Shown: positions 9,801 through 18,110 of the stretch, one piece after another
Position numbering within the stretch: the stretch's first letter is position 1
Layout of the letters: every line of letters starts with the position of its first letter
From: Leeuwenhoekiella palythoae
Lineage (GTDB): Bacteria; Bacteroidota; Bacteroidia; Flavobacteriales; Flavobacteriaceae
DNA: 64,000 nucleotides
Assembly: GCF_900130045.1 (NCBI RefSeq)
Contig: NZ_FQXT01000003.1
Coordinates: 496,001 to 560,000, forward strand
Direction: 5' to 3'
Notes under the pieces: model-generated
What the model saw: only the letters and a program-made list of their open reading frames with translations
Told to the model about the DNA's origin: nothing
Databases searched by the model: none
Made by a program: the position numbers and the translations under genes

Positions 9801-10083
9801 CGCAACCTTTTTAGGAAAAGAAGATGATCGTCAAGGTATAACGCGTAACGCTGAAGTAACCGTGCTGAACAGAATTTATTTGGCTAGTAGTTATGTAAAC
9901 AGCAGACCTAATGGTTTGACCGCGACAGAAAACCAACTTCTAGCACACGCTGAAGAGGAACTTAAAACCGCTTTAAAAAATGTAAACACCTTTTTTACCG
10001 AAGATTGGGCTGCTTACGAAACACAAATGAAACAAGTAGAATTATCTCCATTTAAAGAGATTAAAAGTTTTCAGCTAGAATAA
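6865..10083 (+). CDS. Large secreted sortilin/VPS10-like beta-propeller protein with BNR (Asp-box) repeats
   Basis: The protein has 1072 residues with a signal peptide (MKNILLLCLLGISLIGNAQ). At least eight Asp-box-like motifs are visible, such as STSGGVTW, SLDGGKTW, TKDGGKTW, SEDGGQNW, SRDGGETW and TTDYGKTW. They run across residues 60-730 and fit the VPS10/sortilin 10-bladed propeller. The C-terminal 300 residues hold a beta-sandwich-like segment and a helical end. No T9SS sorting tail or lipobox is visible, so it is probably periplasmic. Such proteins are often labelled glycosyl hydrolases, but no catalytic residues support that. The role is unknown. Confidence 0.88.
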   Translation: MKNILLLCLLGISLIGNAQQLNLDLVKDMKPRNVGPAGMSGRITAIDAVTDNPDIIYAGSASGGLWKSTSGGVTWTPVFEDEATSSIGAVAIQQSNPSVVWVGTGEGNPRNSLNGGFGIYKSLDGGKTWKCMGLENTRHIYRVRINPSNPDIVYAAAIGSPWGEYEDRGVYRTKDGGKTWEKILYVNEKTGPAELVMDPTNPNKLIVAMWEHKRDPWFFTSGGKGSGMYITYDGGDSWKEITSENGLPKGDLGRMGLAIAPSKPNIVYAYVEAKKNGLYRSEDGGQNWKLVNDDMNEIGNRPFYYAEIYVAPDNENRVYSVFTYVNVSEDGGKSFEELMPAYGADNGVHPDHHAMYIHPKNPDFMIDGNDGGLYLSRDGGETWRFAENIPVGQFYHIAIDNEFPYNVYGGMQDNGSWRGPAYVWKAQGIRNSYWQEISFGDGFDVVPDRDDSQYGWTMSQQGYVSRYDWVTGANYLVRPTHPDPEVDLRFNWNSAINIDPFDNSTIYFGSQYVHKSTDKGLTWEVISPDLTTNDPEKQKQSESGGLTMDATGAENHTTILVIEPSPAQKNMIWTGSDDGKVFYTRNGGEDWTDVSKNIKGLPEGSWIAQIKASATNQGEALLVANNYRRFDYKPYVYRTTDYGKTWKSIVDSEDVGSYALAILEDKEEPNLMFLGTDDGLYVSIDAGTNWQKWTNGFPTVPVKDLIIHPREDDLAIATFGRSIWVLDDIKPLRALAANADLGMNLSMKKGMVLEVIPPVVAYQNASQQPTGGRFGADATYGGANRDRGAFIKYMLNPKEAEKQTEDETNETNTESDENAPKWDSIALTIYDGDRLIRTLKTKAPDSAGMYHFRWFLDEKGVDRPSRRVRDRNYEPGGATVKPGTYKVVLNYGTLEDTETITVKSDPRLDISTAATNEIYEAEKEIERMTQVAADAVKQLVESKTIAEDFLADFKKKDKDAYEVQIDSSKAIVKKLDAHIATFLGKEDDRQGITRNAEVTVLNRIYLASSYVNSRPNGLTATENQLLAHAEEELKTALKNVNTFFTEDWAAYETQMKQVELSPFKEIKSFQLE

Positions 10084-10106
10084 ACTGTAACTGTAAAACT
10101 GTTTTT

Positions 10107-10143
10107 TAAAATTCCCGAGAAGTTATTTTCGGGAATTTTTTTA
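10107..10143 (+). terminator. Terminator after the sortilin-like gene
   Basis: An AAAATTCCCGA stem pairs with TCGGGAATTTT around a 10-base loop, followed by T residues, 24 bases after the stop codon. Confidence 0.85.
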
Positions 10144-10222
10144 TGCTGAAATGTCAAATACTTTGACACAAAATTAGCAGGTTATTCAAGTCGAAAACCT
10201 AGCGGTTTTGCTCTGAGATAAA

Positions 10223-11203
10223 TTACTCTGCTTTGATGATACCGTGTTCTTTGGAATGTTTAATGGCTTCGCTACTCTTTTTAAAATAACAGGTAGCAAC
10301 GCCCATTTCTTCAATATTCTCTAAAACCTTGCTGATTTTTTTATGCTGATGCTTTTGGGTCTGTCTTAAATAAACCGCAGAAATATTAACCGGAAACATT
10401 TTACAAATTCGCTCATAAATAAAAGCATCCTGCTGGGAGTCGTCGCCCAGCAAAACATAATGCTGCTGCGGATAAAAGGCGATGATATCTTTGATCTTGA
10501 TGAATTTATGATCGTGATTTCCGCCGCCAGTTCTTAAGAAATCTGAAATACCGGTTTTTATACTTTTAAGTTTCAGTACTGCTTTGGGTAATTCTTGTAG
10601 CTTGGTGAATTGTACGATGAAGTCATAAAGATTCCATTCACTGCTAGACACATAAAAAAAAGAATTGCGTTTGCCTTCTTCGTCGTGACCGCTCGTACTG
10701 AGGGACTGATAATGCCTCACAACATCTTCAAAGGTCTTTCTATGATTTACGTTTCGGGCGAGCATCACATAGAGTTTTTTAAAAATGTTTCCGCTATGCG
10801 AGATTAAAAACGTGTCATCAATATCTGAGATAATACTCAGTTTGCTTTCAAATGGTTTAAGAAATTCGGCCTTTTCAATGATCCCATAATCAACCTCTTT
10901 GGGTTTGCACGTGATCTCATACGTATGCCAACCACTTTCTAGGGTGTTTTCATACGGTACATTAAACCTAAAGAATCCGTCATCCATCGTTCGCGTGGTC
11001 ACGTCAATATCTTTAAAACGCAAACGCACTTCAACATTTTTTAGTGGCGAGATCCTAAACATATGCAATACAGAAAATGCATGTTTAAAACCTTTACGGT
11101 CGGTTTGAAATTTATCAGGCGCCCAGGATTTAAACAAATGTCCAAAAACTACAAGTTCTTCATCATTGGCATACCCGCGGTAGAGTTGTAAATCTAACTT
11201 CAC
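10223..11203 (-). CDS. App1-like (DUF2183) phosphatidate phosphatase domain protein
   Basis: The protein has 326 residues. The start is GTG at 11203; no in-frame ATG lies near it. The N-terminal 120 residues look like a beta sandwich. They are followed by the HAD-type catalytic motif SDIDDT (D127 and D129 as the DxDxT aspartates), a later LLGDDSQQD motif that would supply the acidic metal ligands, and KHQHKKISK at the C-terminus. This matches the App1 family, whose yeast member dephosphorylates phosphatidate. It lies divergent from a lipid kinase, so both could act on the same lipid pool; that link is inference. Confidence 0.85.
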   Translation of the reverse strand: MKLDLQLYRGYANDEELVVFGHLFKSWAPDKFQTDRKGFKHAFSVLHMFRISPLKNVEVRLRFKDIDVTTRTMDDGFFRFNVPYENTLESGWHTYEITCKPKEVDYGIIEKAEFLKPFESKLSIISDIDDTFLISHSGNIFKKLYVMLARNVNHRKTFEDVVRHYQSLSTSGHDEEGKRNSFFYVSSSEWNLYDFIVQFTKLQELPKAVLKLKSIKTGISDFLRTGGGNHDHKFIKIKDIIAFYPQQHYVLLGDDSQQDAFIYERICKMFPVNISAVYLRQTQKHQHKKISKVLENIEEMGVATCYFKKSSEAIKHSKEHGIIKAE

Positions 11204-11267
11204 TATTGGTATTTTATTAACTATAACAGGTTTTGAAATTACCTAATTTTAGCTCGAAAGAGCCTTA

Positions 11268-12158
11268 ATGAAAACACAAAACACCATTTTACTGGTCATA
11301 AATCCCATTGCAGGCGGCACAGATAAGCAGCCCATTATAAATGCTTTTGAAAAACATGTCTCGCAAGATGGCAACCAGAGTTTTATTTATGAGACTACCG
11401 GAGACCGCGACAAAGAGGCCATTCAGGAGCTTATAAAAGAGCAAAATCCCGATCGCATTGTGGTAAGCGGCGGAGACGGTACTATACGTGAAGTTGCCGA
11501 TGCCATAAAAGGAGCATCTGTAAAAGTTGGTTTATTACCCTCAGGTTCGGCAAATGGTCTTGCAACTAATTTTGATATTCCTGACAGTTTAGAAGAGCAA
11601 CTTGATATCGCTTTAGGAAATCACTTCATCGCAATGGATTTGATCGAAATAAACGGCTACACGTGCTTGCATATCGCTGACCTGGGCATTAATGCTCAGC
11701 TGATCAAAAACTATGAAAAGTCAGAGATCAGAGGGAAATTAGGCTATTTAATACAATCTTTTCCTACCCTGCTTAGCAGCGATTTTCCGTTTGAAGTAGA
11801 GATTCAATGTGATGATCAAACCATTTCTGAAGAAGGCATTCTGGTTGCAATCGCTAACGCAAATAAGTTTGGTACCGGAGCTCAAATCAACCCTACCGGA
11901 AAAATGGATGATGGTATTTTTGAAGTTTTAGTGTTTAAAAATTTCAGCATTAAAGGCATATTAGAAACCTTTTATGACGATGCTGAATTAGATCCTGACT
12001 TTGTAAAAGTCATTCCGTGTAAGGATGTTAACATTGTATCTAAAAAGTCGATCGCCTTTCAAATCGATGGTGAATTTATAGGAGATGAGCAGCGTATTGA
12101 GGCAAAAATGACACCTCATAAATTGAACTTGGCGATCCCAAAAAGCTTTAGACGCTAG
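11268..12158 (+). CDS. Diacylglycerol kinase family lipid kinase (YegS/BmrU type)
   Basis: The protein has 296 residues. The N-terminal catalytic domain has INPIAGG (11-17) and the nucleotide-binding SGGDGT (67-72), followed by LPSGSANGLATNF, the characteristic loop of the DAGK_cat fold. The C-terminal domain covers about 125-290 and contains QIDGE. Substrate (diacylglycerol, sphingosine or undecaprenol analogues) cannot be told from the sequence. It is transcribed divergently from the App1-like phosphatase. Confidence 0.9.
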   Translation: MKTQNTILLVINPIAGGTDKQPIINAFEKHVSQDGNQSFIYETTGDRDKEAIQELIKEQNPDRIVVSGGDGTIREVADAIKGASVKVGLLPSGSANGLATNFDIPDSLEEQLDIALGNHFIAMDLIEINGYTCLHIADLGINAQLIKNYEKSEIRGKLGYLIQSFPTLLSSDFPFEVEIQCDDQTISEEGILVAIANANKFGTGAQINPTGKMDDGIFEVLVFKNFSIKGILETFYDDAELDPDFVKVIPCKDVNIVSKKSIAFQIDGEFIGDEQRIEAKMTPHKLNLAIPKSFRR

Positions 12159-12247
12159 TTAACACTAATGTTAAGCTTATCTTTAATCTTTTGGCTACGG
12201 CCAATCAAAACCTTAATTTAGACCACGAATTAACTAATCACACATTT

Positions 12248-12835
12248 ATGAAAAATTACGCACTTCTTTTTTCTCTTGCCCTTACACTAGGATTTACCTC
12301 TTGTAAAAACGAGAACAAAGACAAAGAAACGGACGAAACAATGACTACCGATGCTACTGAAGTTCAAGAAGAAGCACCTGTATCAAAAAAGTTAACTATT
12401 AGTTTAGATTCAAAAAGCGGAAGCACGGCAACCGGTAATGTAGTATTTACTGAAGAAGACGGTGAAGTTAGTATGACTGCTGTTTTTGAAGGATTAGAAC
12501 CGGGAATGCACGCCATTCATATTCACGAGAATGCAGACTGTTCTGCAGACGACGGAACCTCAGCAGGAGGACACTGGAATCCAACTAAAGAACAACACGG
12601 AAAATGGGGAGATGCCGAAGGTTATCACAAAGGTGACATTGGTAACTTTGAAGCAGACGACAACGGTAACGGAACAATCACCATGGCCACTGATGAGTGG
12701 TGTATAGATTGTGAAGATGCTACTAAAAATATTGTAGGCAAAGGCGTTATTGTACACCAAGGTGCTGATGACTTTACAAGCCAGCCTAGTGGTGCTGCCG
12801 GAGCACGTGTAAGCTGCGGTGGAATTATTCAATAA
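12248..12835 (+). CDS. Cu/Zn superoxide dismutase family lipoprotein
   Basis: The protein has 195 residues. The ATG at 12248 starts a lipoprotein signal (MKNYALLFSLALTLGFTSC); the longer open frame from a TTG at 12191 lacks support. The SOD fold is complete: HAIHIHENADC (copper histidines), GGHWNP, HGKWGD, HKGDIGN (zinc-site aspartate), GKGVIVHQGADD and GARVSCGG (disulfide cysteine and active-site arginine). It should dismutate superoxide in the periplasm while tethered to a membrane. It is followed by its own terminator, then an ECF sigma/anti-sigma pair that may respond to oxidative conditions; that link is inference. Confidence 0.93.
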   Translation: MKNYALLFSLALTLGFTSCKNENKDKETDETMTTDATEVQEEAPVSKKLTISLDSKSGSTATGNVVFTEEDGEVSMTAVFEGLEPGMHAIHIHENADCSADDGTSAGGHWNPTKEQHGKWGDAEGYHKGDIGNFEADDNGNGTITMATDEWCIDCEDATKNIVGKGVIVHQGADDFTSQPSGAAGARVSCGGIIQ

Positions 12836-12860
12836 GATCACTTAGCTACAGCATTAAATA

Positions 12861-12885
12861 AAAGCAGCCTTATGGCTGCTTTTTC
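12861..12885 (+). terminator. Terminator after the SOD gene
   Basis: An AAAGCAGCC stem, TTAT loop and GGCTGCTTT arm are followed by T residues, 25 bases after the stop codon. Confidence 0.85.
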
Positions 12886-12925
12886 TTTTATATTTAATAC
12901 ATTTAGAATCTACTAAAAGCCCATT

Positions 12926-13456
12926 ATGCAACCCGATGATTTAATTTTAAGATTACAGCAGAAAGACGAAAAAGCTTTTGAGCAACTGTACAGCATGTAT
13001 TCTGAAAGTATTTTTGGTGTGATCAACAGCGTTCTTCACAATACCGAAGCATCTGAAGAAGTATTACAAGATGTTTTTATTAAAGTTTGGGATAACTGCG
13101 CATCCTACTCTTCTAACAAAGGAAGATTCTTTACTTGGCTTCTCAATATCGCAAGAAATGCCGCTATTGATAAAACACGGTCTAAATCGTTTAAGAATCA
13201 AAAGAAAAACCTTACTCAAGAATATTTCGTAGATATTCTTGAAAACAAAACAAGTTTTTCGAGTAAAGTCGATGCGATAGGTATCAAGAAGTACATTAAA
13301 AAATTGGGCGAAGATTGTAAAAATGTGATCCACCTTTTATTTTTCAAAGGGTACACACAAAAAGAGGCTTCAGAAGAGTTAGATATTCCACTTGGTACTA
13401 TTAAAACCCGTAACAGACTTTGTATAAACAAACTTAGAGCTATATTGGTAAATTAA
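12926..13456 (+). CDS. ECF-type RNA polymerase sigma factor
   Basis: The protein has 176 residues. Region 2 is visible (DVFIKVWDN, then FFTWLLNIARNAAIDKTRS) and region 4 carries a helix-turn-helix (GYTQKEASEELDIPLGTIKT). There is no region 3, as expected for group 4 sigma factors. The anti-sigma gene starts on the base after the stop codon, so the two are translationally coupled. The regulon cannot be read from the window. Confidence 0.94.
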   Translation: MQPDDLILRLQQKDEKAFEQLYSMYSESIFGVINSVLHNTEASEEVLQDVFIKVWDNCASYSSNKGRFFTWLLNIARNAAIDKTRSKSFKNQKKNLTQEYFVDILENKTSFSSKVDAIGIKKYIKKLGEDCKNVIHLLFFKGYTQKEASEELDIPLGTIKTRNRLCINKLRAILVN

Positions 13457-14266
13457 ATGGACATTCAAGAATACATAGAATCAGGAATTCTAGAGCTATA
13501 TGTTTATGGCGCCTTGACCCCACAGGAAAGTGAAGAGGTTTCAAAAGTGCTTAAACAATATCCTGAAGTACAACAGGAAGTAGAACAAATAGAAGCTGCT
13601 TTACAACAGCTGGCAACAGCAGCCGCACCATACAATCCAGAAGAAATGCTTGCCGCGATTAAGGCAAAACTTCTAAACTCAAAAGGTGTGGTTCAATTAC
13701 AACCGGCAGCAGCAAACAAACGTACCCGCTTACTCTCATTTATAAGTGTGGCGGCTTCAGTTATATTCCTAATCGGAATTTTTATCTTACTCAATCGAAC
13801 AAACAATTTGCGTGATGAACTGAAAGTTGTTCAGATCGAAAATACTAAGTTAGAAAGCAAACTTCAGTATTCTGAAGAAGCATTGACAGAATCTAAAGAG
13901 ATCCTTGCAGTAATTCGTGATCCACAGGTTACTAAGGTTCCGCTTGCAGGACAGCAGGTTGCACCCGATGCTTATGTTACCGTGTTTTGGAACAAAGAAA
14001 ACAACAAAGCCTACATAGATGCTTTAGGCTTACCGGAACCTCCAGAAGGTATGGTATACCAAGTATGGTCATTAACCCTTGACCCGCTTACGCCAACAAG
14101 TATGGGACTTTTAGATAATTTTAGCGAAGATGAGAACAAGATATTTACGCTAGAAAATCCTAATGAATCTCAAGCCTTCGGAATTACTCTAGAACCGGCA
14201 GGTGGTAGCGCAACGCCTACAATGGAACAATTGTACACCTTAGGTGTGATTGAAAATAATGCATAA
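13457..14266 (+). CDS. Anti-sigma factor with RskA-like C-terminal domain
   Basis: The protein has 269 residues. The N-terminal 60 residues form the zinc-free anti-sigma-type helical domain (LYVYGALTPQESEEVS). One transmembrane helix spans about 91-112. A coiled-coil stretch (about 115-145) leads into a periplasmic anti-sigma-K domain (about 160-269) with VTVFWNKENNKAYIDALGLP and MVYQVWSL. It should hold the adjacent ECF sigma factor at the inner membrane. It abuts the sigma gene exactly (TAA then ATG). Confidence 0.93.
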   Translation: MDIQEYIESGILELYVYGALTPQESEEVSKVLKQYPEVQQEVEQIEAALQQLATAAAPYNPEEMLAAIKAKLLNSKGVVQLQPAAANKRTRLLSFISVAASVIFLIGIFILLNRTNNLRDELKVVQIENTKLESKLQYSEEALTESKEILAVIRDPQVTKVPLAGQQVAPDAYVTVFWNKENNKAYIDALGLPEPPEGMVYQVWSLTLDPLTPTSMGLLDNFSEDENKIFTLENPNESQAFGITLEPAGGSATPTMEQLYTLGVIENNA

Positions 14267-14336
14267 ATAACATATTGTAAGCTTACAGTATTTTATTGTG
14301 AGTATTGAAAATTAAAGAAACTGCGTATTAAAATTG

Positions 14337-14367
14337 AAAAGCCTCTCGATCGAGAGGCTTTCTTTTT
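14337..14367 (+). terminator. Terminator after the sigma/anti-sigma operon
   Basis: A perfect stem AAAGCCTCTCG with CGAGAGGCTTT around a 2-base centre is followed by TCTTTTT, 71 bases after the anti-sigma stop codon. Confidence 0.88.
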
Positions 14368-14434
14368 GTATAAAATTCGCTCAAACTATATAGGGGATAA
14401 GTTTAGCGAGTAAGAATCTCTTGAATTAAGGGCA

Positions 14435-14478
14435 TAAAAAAAAGAATCACCTGCCTTCTCCAAAACAAGGTGATTCTT
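14435..14478 (-). terminator. Orphan minus-strand terminator
   Basis: An 11-bp perfect stem (AAGAATCACCT with AGGTGATTCTT) and a 15-base loop are preceded on the plus strand by nine A residues, which become the U tract on the minus strand. No minus-strand gene precedes it: the neighbouring genes on both sides are on the plus strand. Confidence 0.75.
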
Positions 14479-14640
14479 CAACTAACAAAAAATCCAAAAA
14501 AACTAATCAACTAACCAATTGATAATCTTCCTTTCCATAATTCTCCAAAGTAAAGGAGATTTGGATTCTTTGGAATTTAAAATAGTTAAATGCCCAACTT
14601 AACTTATTTACTACATTTACGAAGTATTTAAGAGGACGGT
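14435..14640 (-). ncRNA. Candidate small RNA ending at the orphan terminator
   Basis: On the minus strand the stretch before the terminator has short self-complementary segments: TCTCC with GGAGA around an 8-base loop at about 14542-14559, and CCAAAG with CTTTGG flanking it. An 11-codon frame, MERKIINWLVD, also lies there (about 14505-14540), but it is too short to judge. The 5' end is a guess, as no clear promoter is visible. Function unknown. Confidence 0.3.
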
Positions 14641-14737
14641 TCTTAGCAACGCAATTTTTTTTTAATTTTTGAAATTAAAATCACTTAACGCTTTGATTAT
14701 CTGATAAATACAAGATTAATTTTTAAGGCATTTTTTT

Positions 14738-15955
14738 ATGAATCCTTCTTCTACCGGGTGGATCGCAAAGCATCAGCCGGTTGTAAATCAGCTTATTACA
14801 CAACAGCATTTGCAATCGCAAGAGCTGTACGATCGCATACTTAAAACCGGATTTTTCTACGGCGTTTCGGTTACTACAATGAGTTACGGCGCCAAGGAAC
14901 CGCTTCGCTGGACAGAAATTGAGCGTACCAAACTCAACTTTTTTGACTGTCTGTATTTCGTTTATTACCAGCAATATCAAGCTGAAACCGGTTTTTTTGA
15001 TAAAATAACCTCATTTTACAGCGAACTCAACCCAAGAGCGCATCGCTACTTTTCAGGATTTTCTAAACCAAAACCTACTGCGGCTTCCTTAGAAAAAATC
15101 ATTCAAGAACGCATTCAGACTAATGAAGCAACGCTTCAGAAAAATTTCAGCAATCTCATTACAAACGCGCTGTTATTTTTAGATGTGCTATGCTTTGAGC
15201 ATTTTCTTAAAGATCCGGAAGATCTCAATGCTTATGCCATACAGCTAGAGGCTACGTTGATGAATGTGATCTGGATGGCGCTTTTGCAAAAAGAAGAAAA
15301 AGAGCATTATGATAAACTGTTGCTTAAACTTTTTGAGAAATCACTGCGTTACAATCGCAATTTGAAACAAGAGGCACAGACCTTGCAAGAGCTGCCTTTT
15401 GAGCATTTTAATACGCTATTTGCCAAGCGATATGCGCTAGATCTCGCGGCCCTGGCGATCTGGGATGATGCCAAGTTAGATAAAACAGAATTCCTTTTTC
15501 TGAATTCCTTTGGTACCATTTTAGAGCTCCCCAAACACATTATCGATCAATCGACTACCTACGTGCACGACTTTATTCAAGACAACAGGCATCGTATTTC
15601 GTACCTCAACTACAGCAATCCGGTAAAGCATTTTTATAATCAAACCAGCCAAACCGTAAAAGTCTTGATCCTCCGGAATAAAAAGCGGCTTCTACAAGAA
15701 CTTGCTGAGAGTAAAGATTTAGTAGTATTGCTTGGGCAATCTACCGTACGAGACCTGAGTAAAGCAGAAAAAAAACGGGTAAAAACACAGCTTTTAGACA
15801 TTTGTAAAAGCGTGCCTTCTTTGGCCATTTTTATGCTTCCGGGCGGTGGTGTTCTCTTACCGTTACTCATTAAATTCATTCCAGAATTACTCCCGAGCGC
15901 CTTTAATGATAACCGTATAGATCTAACCGCTGATAAAGATCACGATACGCTCTAA
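14738..15955 (+). CDS. LETM1-related biofilm-associated protein
   Basis: The protein has 405 residues with a soluble, mostly helical body and no signal peptide. Near the C-terminus it carries SVPSLAIFMLPGGGVLLPLL followed by IKFIPELLPSAF, the signature of the LETM1-like segment seen in this flavobacterial family. The family name comes from similarity to a mitochondrial cation/proton exchange protein and from a reported biofilm association; the biochemical role here is unknown. It is followed after 57 bases by a DUF2254 protein on the same strand. Confidence 0.85.
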   Translation: MNPSSTGWIAKHQPVVNQLITQQHLQSQELYDRILKTGFFYGVSVTTMSYGAKEPLRWTEIERTKLNFFDCLYFVYYQQYQAETGFFDKITSFYSELNPRAHRYFSGFSKPKPTAASLEKIIQERIQTNEATLQKNFSNLITNALLFLDVLCFEHFLKDPEDLNAYAIQLEATLMNVIWMALLQKEEKEHYDKLLLKLFEKSLRYNRNLKQEAQTLQELPFEHFNTLFAKRYALDLAALAIWDDAKLDKTEFLFLNSFGTILELPKHIIDQSTTYVHDFIQDNRHRISYLNYSNPVKHFYNQTSQTVKVLILRNKKRLLQELAESKDLVVLLGQSTVRDLSKAEKKRVKTQLLDICKSVPSLAIFMLPGGGVLLPLLIKFIPELLPSAFNDNRIDLTADKDHDTL

Positions 15956-16012
15956 CTGTTAACAGTTTATCAAATAGCGAAGGCTTTCTAAAGTTATTTA
16001 GGAAATTCGCTT

Positions 16013-17344
16013 ATGCTTAAACTTATAACCAAATTCAAACTCTTTATTGCCAACCTCACCGGCAAAATTGGCTTCTACCCTTCGCTCTTTGCTTTTGGCG
16101 GTTTACTTTTTGGCTTCGCTATGCTCTATGCCGAAGACCAAGGCGTTAGTTCGTTTTTGATTGAAAACGCGCCACAGCTTGTGATCAACGATGCAGATAC
16201 CGCGCGAACACTGTTAAGTACTTTTATTGGCGGCATTATTTCGCTTATGGTTTTTAGCTTTTCGATGGTAATGATTTTGCTCAATCAAGCCTCTAATAAC
16301 TATTCGCCTCGTATTCTTCCCGGACTGATTTCCAATAAAAAGCATCAGAATGTTTTAGGCTTTTACATCGCCACGCTTATTTATTGCATTCTTATTCTGT
16401 TGAGTATTAAACCAACTGATAACAAATATCAGTTACCGGGATTTGCTGTACTTGTTGGTATTGTTTTAAGTATGCTGGTTTTGGCGCTGTTTATCTATTT
16501 TATTCATTCTATTTCTGAAGCCATACAGATCAATAAGATCATCGAATCTATTTATCAAAAAGCGAAAACACGGCTTGAGCAACTCATCAAACAAACCGAT
16601 GAGGATTCGATGCAAAGTAATTTTCCAGATACCGAAAATTGGCATGCAGTTGAGGTGAATCGTACGGGATATTTTCAAACCATCGCCGTAGATGCACTCT
16701 TAGAACTTTGCGAGAATTTAGATTGTAAGATAGAAATTAGCGTTCCTAAGGGTACATTTATCTTAAAGGGAATTCCCATTGCCAAATGCAGTATAGAGCT
16801 CAATGAAGAGCATCAAGAACAGTTACTGACGTGTTTTGGTTTTTCGCGAAGCGAAATCGTCACCCACAATTATATTCTAGGCTTCAAGCAGCTTACTGAA
16901 ATCGCTGTCAAAGCTATGAGTCCGGGAATCAATGACCCCGGCACCGCAATTACCTGCATTGATTATCTATCAGAATTGTTCGCCCTGCGCCTTAAAAAAA
17001 AGGATTTCAGTTTTATAGCAAATCAAGACAACGAGGCGGTCATAAAACTACGCACCATAGACTTCAAGGAACTTATTTACTTTGTTTTTGCTCCTTTAAG
17101 AGCGTATTGCAAACACGATGTGGTTATGCTTCACAAGATGCTTACCGCACTTTACTTTTTGCTACAGAGCGATAGCGTGCTTGATGATGCTGAAACTATA
17201 CTTATCAACGAAGCCAATCTCATTCTTGAAGATGCCAAAACTGCGATTGAAAACAAAGATGATTTAAAAGGAATCTTTAGTATTCGTTCTAAAATGCAGG
17301 CGATAAATGGCACTCAAAACGCTTTAATAGAGTTAGCCGATTAA
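16013..17344 (+). CDS. DUF2254 integral membrane protein
   Basis: The protein has 443 residues. Four hydrophobic helices lie in the N-terminal third (about residues 20-42, 66-90, 117-135 and 144-168). A soluble region follows with the family motif MSPGINDPGTAITCIDYL at about 302-319. DUF2254 has no established function. Its stop codon overlaps that of the convergent response regulator by 4 bases, leaving no room for a separate terminator. Confidence 0.88.
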   Translation: MLKLITKFKLFIANLTGKIGFYPSLFAFGGLLFGFAMLYAEDQGVSSFLIENAPQLVINDADTARTLLSTFIGGIISLMVFSFSMVMILLNQASNNYSPRILPGLISNKKHQNVLGFYIATLIYCILILLSIKPTDNKYQLPGFAVLVGIVLSMLVLALFIYFIHSISEAIQINKIIESIYQKAKTRLEQLIKQTDEDSMQSNFPDTENWHAVEVNRTGYFQTIAVDALLELCENLDCKIEISVPKGTFILKGIPIAKCSIELNEEHQEQLLTCFGFSRSEIVTHNYILGFKQLTEIAVKAMSPGINDPGTAITCIDYLSELFALRLKKKDFSFIANQDNEAVIKLRTIDFKELIYFVFAPLRAYCKHDVVMLHKMLTALYFLLQSDSVLDDAETILINEANLILEDAKTAIENKDDLKGIFSIRSKMQAINGTQNALIELAD

Positions 17345-18099
17345 GAAATCCAGAGTTTAAAATCCTTAACCCGCTCTCTGCTTACGATAATCTCCTGATC
17401 TTCCGCTGCTTTTAATTTGAGTTGCAGTCTCGAGTTGGTATAGCTTATAATATCCTGAATGGCATTGACATTAACGTAGTATTTTCGGCTTACTCTAAAG
17501 AATACATCAGGAGCTAATTCTTCTTCAAGTGTTTCTAAGGTGGTGTCTAACAAATAATCCCGTTTATCTAACGTACGGGCATAGGTGCCTTTATTTTCGC
17601 TATAAATGCAACAAACATCTTCAATATTGATCATTTTAATATGCTGCCCAATTTTAACTGTAAAGCGCTTTTTGTACTCCCGTTCTACAGGATTCACCCC
17701 AAGTAACTGCCGGATATCATCAAAGTTGAGTTTGACATCTTGTTTTTGAGGTTGTTGCTTTTTAAACTTTTTTACAGCAGCTTCCAATTCCTCATCATCA
17801 ATGGGTTTCAGGAGATAATCAATACTATTCAGTTTAAATGCCTGAAGCGCATACTCATCGTAAGCAGTGGTAAAAATGATTGCGCTAGTCACCTCAACGG
17901 CATCAAAAATCTCAAATGACAAGCCGTCGCTCAGCTGAATGTCTAAAAATATCAGATCAGGATGCTCATTTTTTTGAAACCATTCTACAGCTTCCTCAAC
18001 CGAATTGAGTTGAGCCAAAACATTTAATTCTAAAGCTTCAAGCATTCTTGATAAGCGGCGTGCTGCCGGTTTTTCATCTTCAATGACCAGTACATTCAT
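17341..18099 (-). CDS. LytTR-type response regulator
   Basis: The protein has 252 residues, starting at the ATG at 18099 (MNVLVIEDEK); an upstream ATG at 18120 would overlap the preceding gene. The receiver domain has the acidic pocket (E7, D8), the phospho-acceptor D53 in LIFLDIQLSDG and LLKPID with the conserved lysine. A LytTR DNA-binding domain covers about 145-252. It is the last gene of a cluster that also encodes a LytS-like kinase and two small 2TM proteins, and it is the probable output regulator. Confidence 0.93.
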   Translation of the reverse strand: MNVLVIEDEKPAARRLSRMLEALELNVLAQLNSVEEAVEWFQKNEHPDLIFLDIQLSDGLSFEIFDAVEVTSAIIFTTAYDEYALQAFKLNSIDYLLKPIDDEELEAAVKKFKKQQPQKQDVKLNFDDIRQLLGVNPVEREYKKRFTVKIGQHIKMINIEDVCCIYSENKGTYARTLDKRDYLLDTTLETLEEELAPDVFFRVSRKYYVNVNAIQDIISYTNSRLQLKLKAAEDQEIIVSRERVKDFKLWIS

Positions 18100-18110
18100 T
18101 TCTTTATGTT

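Larger units (their letters stand above)
14267..14737. other. 471-base gene-free gap
   Basis: The gap holds the operon terminator at 14337-14367, a second terminator-like hairpin pointing to the minus strand at 14435-14478, and AT-rich sequence up to the next gene. I see no open frame longer than 11 codons that looks coding. The minus-strand hairpin has no annotated minus-strand gene upstream (see the separate entries). Confidence 0.7.

Noticed and set aside
12191-12247. N-terminal extension of the SOD gene from a TTG
   Set aside because: The ATG at 12248 is followed at once by a lipoprotein signal; the extension would bury it.
14505-14540. 11-codon minus-strand frame (MERKIINWLVD)
   Set aside because: It is too short to separate from chance and I see no reason to call it a leader peptide; kept only as a note in the candidate small RNA entry.
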